Below, one piece after another: positions 61,070-64,000 of a stretch of 64,000 nt of DNA. How positions within the stretch are numbered: the stretch's first letter is position 1; each line of letters opens with the position of its first letter. The position numbers and the translations under genes are program-made. Under the pieces are notes generated by a model that worked only from the letters and a program-made list of their open reading frames with translations, was not told where the DNA came from and did not search any database. Source of the stretch: Anaerolineales bacterium (lineage in GTDB: Bacteria; Chloroflexota; Anaerolineae; Anaerolineales; Villigracilaceae); assembly GCA_013140605.1 (NCBI GenBank), contig JABFSL010000009.1:1-64000 (forward strand), written 5' to 3'.

Positions 61070-61798
61070 ATGTCCAAAAAGAAACCTGTCAGTAGAAAGA
61101 CCAGCACTCAAACCCCTCAGAAAACCGTTCAATATGCGATTCTTGCCATTATAGTGATCGTTGCGATGGTGGCTATTTTATCCTTTGTTTCGAACTTACA
61201 GAAAAAGGCCGATGCCCCTGTGGTTGGAAGCGGTGACGCGGTTGCCAGCAGTTCTCCCGCCTGTGGAATATTTGATTCGATCCCCGCGGCAGAACAATAT
61301 GCAGAAGCGCCCGCGCAGTTGATCGATGAGACCAAACAGTATTTTGCCACGTATAAGTTGGCAACTGGCGGCGAGTTCGTGGTGGAGTTGTATCCTGCCA
61401 AAGCTCCGATCACTGTCAATAGTTTTGTCTTCCTTGCCTGTAAGGGCTACTTCAACGGTGTGACTTTTCACCGCGTGTTAGAAGGCTTTATGGCGCAGGG
61501 CGGCGACCCCACTGGCACGGGCATGGGCGGACCTGGTTATGAGTTCGTGAACGAGAACAGTGATCTTGTCTTTGACAAGGCTGGCGTGTTGGCGATGGCG
61601 AATGCGGGAGCCGACACCAACGGCAGTCAGTTCTTTATCACTTTTGGCCCAACGGAGCAACTGAATGGCAGCTATACCATCTTTGGTCAGGTTGTTGAAG
61701 GGATGGATGTGGTGAATTCCATTACGCGCCGCGACCCAGACCAAAGCCCCTCTTTTGAAGGTGATGCGATTGAGACCATTACGATTACGGAAAAGTAA
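61070..61798 (+). CDS. Membrane-anchored cyclophilin-type peptidyl-prolyl isomerase
   Basis: 242 residues from ATG at 61070 (AAGGAG nine bases before). One N-terminal membrane helix (YAILAIIVIVAMVAILSFV) then a linker and a cyclophilin domain: FHRVLEGFMAQGGDPTGTGM with the catalytic Arg, and NGSQFFITFGPTEQLNGSYT with the binding Phe residues. It speeds proline isomerisation in exported proteins. A terminator follows within 20 bases. Confidence 0.94.
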   Translation: MSKKKPVSRKTSTQTPQKTVQYAILAIIVIVAMVAILSFVSNLQKKADAPVVGSGDAVASSSPACGIFDSIPAAEQYAEAPAQLIDETKQYFATYKLATGGEFVVELYPAKAPITVNSFVFLACKGYFNGVTFHRVLEGFMAQGGDPTGTGMGGPGYEFVNENSDLVFDKAGVLAMANAGADTNGSQFFITFGPTEQLNGSYTIFGQVVEGMDVVNSITRRDPDQSPSFEGDAIETITITEK

Positions 61799-61816
61799 AA
61801 TAGGGGGTGAAGGATA

Positions 61817-61860
61817 AAAGATGAGGGATGAAGTTGTTGGCTTCATCCCTCATCTTTTTT
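61817..61860. terminator. Terminator after the cyclophilin gene
   Basis: A 17-bp stem (61817-61833 with 61841-61857, loop TTGTTGG) with A on the left and T on the right; it can serve both strands. Confidence 0.9.
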
Positions 61861-61878
61861 GTGCCTCAAATGTAAATT

Positions 61879-62151
61879 TTAAAATTCCAAATCTTCATCA
61901 TCCACAATGATGGGAGGCGCGGTATCCAGCGGGTAAGTCCAGACGCCATTTTCGTTCATCAGGACTGCGGTCTCGTAAGGGGTGAGCAGGAATTCAAAGT
62001 TTTGCGTTTCAATAAATTCCAGAATTAACTTATGAGGCGGTCTTTCTGTTTTGAAACTTTTTTGAACACGGCCAAGGAAATATTTGGCGCTTTCCTGTGA
62101 GATCTGAAATTGTGAAGCGATCTTTTCGAAGGGTTTAATATTGTTTGTCAT
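61879..62151 (-). CDS. Small protein of unknown function
   Basis: 90 residues, soluble. N-terminal helical half (PFEKIASQFQISQESAKYFL) may be a helix-turn-helix-like fold. The second half has FEFLLTPYETAVLMNENGVW and ends in an acidic IIVDDEDLEF. No named family recognised. It faces the long palindrome f at its start and the cyclophilin terminator at its end. Confidence 0.7.
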   Translation of the reverse strand: MTNNIKPFEKIASQFQISQESAKYFLGRVQKSFKTERPPHKLILEFIETQNFEFLLTPYETAVLMNENGVWTYPLDTAPPIIVDDEDLEF

Positions 62152-62209
62152 TGATTTAACCGTGGTCGCAGGTCAAGGTGAAATTTCTTCTGAAGGATGG
62201 ATCGTAAGA

Positions 62210-62359
62210 ACTTGAGTTTAGTGTTGTTTTTTTAGCCACCGGCATAGGGCTGTTTTTGCCGCAAACACTTGCGCCGCGCGCCAGTGCGGTGTTACGCGGA
62301 TTTTCACTGATTTTTTCTGATAATTCGCGGCAAGGGTTTTTTGAACTCTAAACTCAAGT
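62210..62359. repeat. Long imperfect palindrome, element f of six
   Basis: Outer arms 62210-62225 and 62344-62359 pair at 15 of 16 (ACTTGAGTTTAG...). Inner arms TTGCCGC (62256-62262) and GCGGCAA (62327-62333) pair perfectly, with CGCGGATT-type words inside. It fills the gap between the small unknown gene and a lipoprotein gene. Confidence 0.75.
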
Positions 62360-62373
62360 AAGAAGACACTCTG

Positions 62374-63162
62374 TTATTTCAGGCTTTTGATCTGAAAGTA
62401 ATCGAATAACACTGGGGCGGCTACTTTCAAATTCTGGCCCGTTACCAGCCCCACCTGTAAAATATTCAATTTTACTTTACCCTCGCTTATTCGATACCAG
62501 ACGATTCCGTTGGGACTGCTCAAAAAAGTGATCACGCCATCTTTGTACACCAGCCGCAGACTAACGCTGTCTTGATTGAATTTTTGCGCCGCATACGGCT
62601 CTTTAAGGAGATCTCCCTCGCTGTAGGCTTCAAAATACAGTCCATCTCCCACACATCTGTTGACCGGGGTGCAATAGGCATGCCCAGCCTGGACAAAGTT
62701 TTTTTCCGATTCGTACAGAAGCAGGCCAGCAAAATGAGTGCGGTTTCCCGGGTTAAAGGTAAGCCTGGTTTCGATCTCAAAATTACTGTCCGGAGCAGGC
62801 ATTAGTAATATATTGGCCGCATTATTCAGATTGACAAATCCCCTACCAACGTTTATCTGCAGGGAACCTGGAACGGTTTGCAAAGACCAATTTGCCGGGT
62901 CTTCATTCAGCCATTGCCAGTCTTCAGCCAAAAAGCCATTAAAGTTATCGTGAAAGATAACGTTCTCCGCTTCAGTTGTGGCAGTTCGTATTGGGCTGGG
63001 CGAGGGTGCAAAAGTTTCTGTGGGTGGTGGTGTGCTTGATGCCAACGCTGTTGGGGTGGCTGGAATTTCAGCTATATTTATTTCAACATCAGGTGCTTTT
63101 GGGGCTGCCCCGCATCCGCTGATCAGCAAAAATACCAATGAAAATAGAATGCTTTGTTTCAT
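62374..63162 (-). CDS. Lipoprotein with a concanavalin-like domain
   Basis: 262 residues. Lipobox LLISGC, Cys at about residue 17; a Pro/Thr/Ser linker to ~residue 65; then a beta-sandwich-like domain (FHDNFNGFLAEDWQWLNEDP, LQINVGRGFVNLNNAANIL, FEIETRLTFNP, SSPNGIVWYRISEG) similar in layout to the carbohydrate-associated DUF1349/laminin-G-like domains. Probably a surface protein that touches polysaccharide. Function inferred from fold only. 3' end 14 bp from element f. Confidence 0.8.
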   Translation of the reverse strand: MKQSILFSLVFLLISGCGAAPKAPDVEINIAEIPATPTALASSTPPPTETFAPSPSPIRTATTEAENVIFHDNFNGFLAEDWQWLNEDPANWSLQTVPGSLQINVGRGFVNLNNAANILLMPAPDSNFEIETRLTFNPGNRTHFAGLLLYESEKNFVQAGHAYCTPVNRCVGDGLYFEAYSEGDLLKEPYAAQKFNQDSVSLRLVYKDGVITFLSSPNGIVWYRISEGKVKLNILQVGLVTGQNLKVAAPVLFDYFQIKSLK

Positions 63163-63236
63163 GGTTTTCTCCTTGTATGCACAGGCTGATTATAGCGGAT
63201 GATTTGCTTCTTATTATGCTGCCTCAGTGATGTGAA

Positions 63237-63914
63237 CTATTGCATGGGGCGATAAATATGCGGTGCGATCCAAATGCCATTATCTTGTTGAGTATTTTCG
63301 ATTGCGTGAAAAAGCCGAAGCGTCAGAACGAAATCCACGCTTTGGCCTGTCAGTGAGCTTAAGTCGGCATCCACATTGATCGGGTCTTCGCCAGCCTTGT
63401 AATCCCAGGCCATAAACTCGTGATATTTTCCATTGGCATCATAATATTCCAACGCGAATTGAACATCACACGGCATGGATGACGGGCATTGAAGTGTGGC
63501 ACGGAAGCGGTCTTTTGCTCCTACCGTGAAGGATGGATAACGAAGGAAGAACGCGTTGGCGGTGGGTACTATAAGAAGGGCTGGCACATTGGCGGGCAAT
63601 CCTTCCAGGCGGGGATCAAGCGTGGCTGCATAGCCACCTGAAAGGTCCGCGTTGAGAGGCGGGCAGGGCGTTAGTTTATGCGCGCCGTTCATCCATTCCG
63701 CATTGCATAACAAAGCCGTGAAATCAAGAGCAATAGTTCCCAAAGACGCAATTGGAGTTGATGTGGGCGAAACGGTGGGAGTAAATGTTGGGATGGCAGT
63801 AAAAATTGGTGAAGGCTCAACTACAACAGGTGTTGGGATTGAAGTGCTACTAGCCGATGGCGCGCAGGCGCTGGGAATCAGGGAAAGCAGACACAAGGTT
63901 AGGAAGTAGCGCAT
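63237..63914 (-). CDS. Lipoprotein of unknown function
   Basis: 225 residues. Lipobox LIPSAC, then a long Pro/Thr/Ser linker (residues ~20-60) like others in this window. The domain has paired Cys (CNAEWMNGAHKLTPC and CPSSMPCDVQ) that probably form disulfides outside the membrane. Beta-rich. No family recognised. It is next to the other lipoprotein gene, 74 bp apart, on the same strand. Confidence 0.78.
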   Translation of the reverse strand: MRYFLTLCLLSLIPSACAPSASSTSIPTPVVVEPSPIFTAIPTFTPTVSPTSTPIASLGTIALDFTALLCNAEWMNGAHKLTPCPPLNADLSGGYAATLDPRLEGLPANVPALLIVPTANAFFLRYPSFTVGAKDRFRATLQCPSSMPCDVQFALEYYDANGKYHEFMAWDYKAGEDPINVDADLSSLTGQSVDFVLTLRLFHAIENTQQDNGIWIAPHIYRPMQ

Positions 63915-63926
63915 ATGATTATTCCC

Positions 63927-64000
63927 CTACTTTCTCTTGAAGATCACCAGATTGTAACCATCTGGATCGGGGAGGATGAATTCGCGGTTGCCCCAGGGTT
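63927..64000 (-). CDS. VOC/glyoxalase-family protein, C-terminal end only
   Basis: Only the last ~24 codons are in the window. They read PWGNREFILPDPDGYNLVIF and end KRK-stop at 63927. WGNREFxLPDPDGYxLxF is the usual end of glyoxalase/bleomycin-resistance/dioxygenase (VOC) proteins, including the Glu metal ligand region. The start lies beyond the window. Confidence 0.75.
   Translation of the reverse strand, partial: PWGNREFILPDPDGYNLVIFKRK

Overview
The window looks like a piece of a Chloroflexota chromosome, most likely class Anaerolineae. This is inferred from protein flavour: a fused gamma-alpha 2-oxoacid:ferredoxin oxidoreductase, an EF-P with Arg at its tip, several Thr/Pro-rich lipoproteins, a deazaflavin-type nitroreductase, YwiC-like and DUF2231 membrane proteins, and no outer-membrane or LPS genes. 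No 16S rRNA is present to confirm it. Gene density is high, genes sit in short operons on both strands, and I see no prophage, insertion sequence or CRISPR array.

Layout. 1-2656 (minus): 2-oxoacid oxidoreductase behind its GntR/FCD regulator. 2689-3680 (minus): a lipoprotein with a CxxCH heme site and a DUF2231 membrane protein. 3761-10251 (plus): two unrecognised proteins, tRNA-Arg(TCT), hsp20, lon, a receiver-only regulator, a GNAT enzyme and a MogA/MoaB-type protein. 10301-15297 (plus): efp, a Cys-rich small protein, a HAD-DinB fusion, fabF-fabH and tatA. 15296-24321: a YyaL-type protein, histidine ammonia-lyase, a lipoprotein, a PabB-PabC fusion, vanZ, an unrecognised anchored protein and scpA. 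24350-26536 (plus): molybdopterin genes moaC, moaD and moaE with a cupin and a GNAT enzyme. 26656-30667 (plus): a second fabF, rplS, a glutamine-amidotransferase-type hydrolase, DUF4442 and murI. 30654-35580 (minus): a six-gene ABC-exporter operon. 35651-36588 (minus): an AbiEii-type nucleotidyltransferase with a small partner, a probable toxin-antitoxin pair. 36751-41549 (minus): a biotin-dependent acyl-CoA carboxylase operon. 41690-48934 (minus): two GT-C glycosyltransferases, a zinc-type dehydrogenase and an acyl-CoA dehydrogenase. 49287-53530 (plus): a spermidine/putrescine-type ABC importer, order D-A-B-C. 53745-58544 (plus): a SET protein, a GT-C-like membrane protein, a CPBP protein, a GNAT enzyme, ComEA-like, a methyltransferase and a small membrane protein. 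58629-60986 (minus): YwiC-like, DsrE/YedF-like and an acyl-CoA dehydrogenase. 61070-64000: a membrane-anchored cyclophilin, an unknown protein, two lipoproteins and the end of a VOC protein.

The metabolic picture is a heterotroph handling acyl-CoA and 2-oxoacids (carboxylase, two acyl-CoA dehydrogenases, ferredoxin-linked oxidoreductase), making fatty acids, folate precursor and molybdopterin, importing polyamine-like solutes, and building surface glycans with GT-C enzymes.

The least ordinary content is between and inside genes. Six intergenic elements of about 120-156 bp (17449, 19342, 27950, 49026, 55811, 62210) share one architecture: near-perfect outer arms that pair within each copy but mostly differ between copies, enclosing imperfect arms built from short degenerate words. 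A second, shorter palindrome lies between two carboxylase genes (39532) and again, exactly 51 bp long and in frame, inside a membrane-protein gene (54929). Other short palindromes serve as terminators, fill the gaps of the carboxylase operon, and in moaE separate the Shine-Dalgarno sequence from the start codon.
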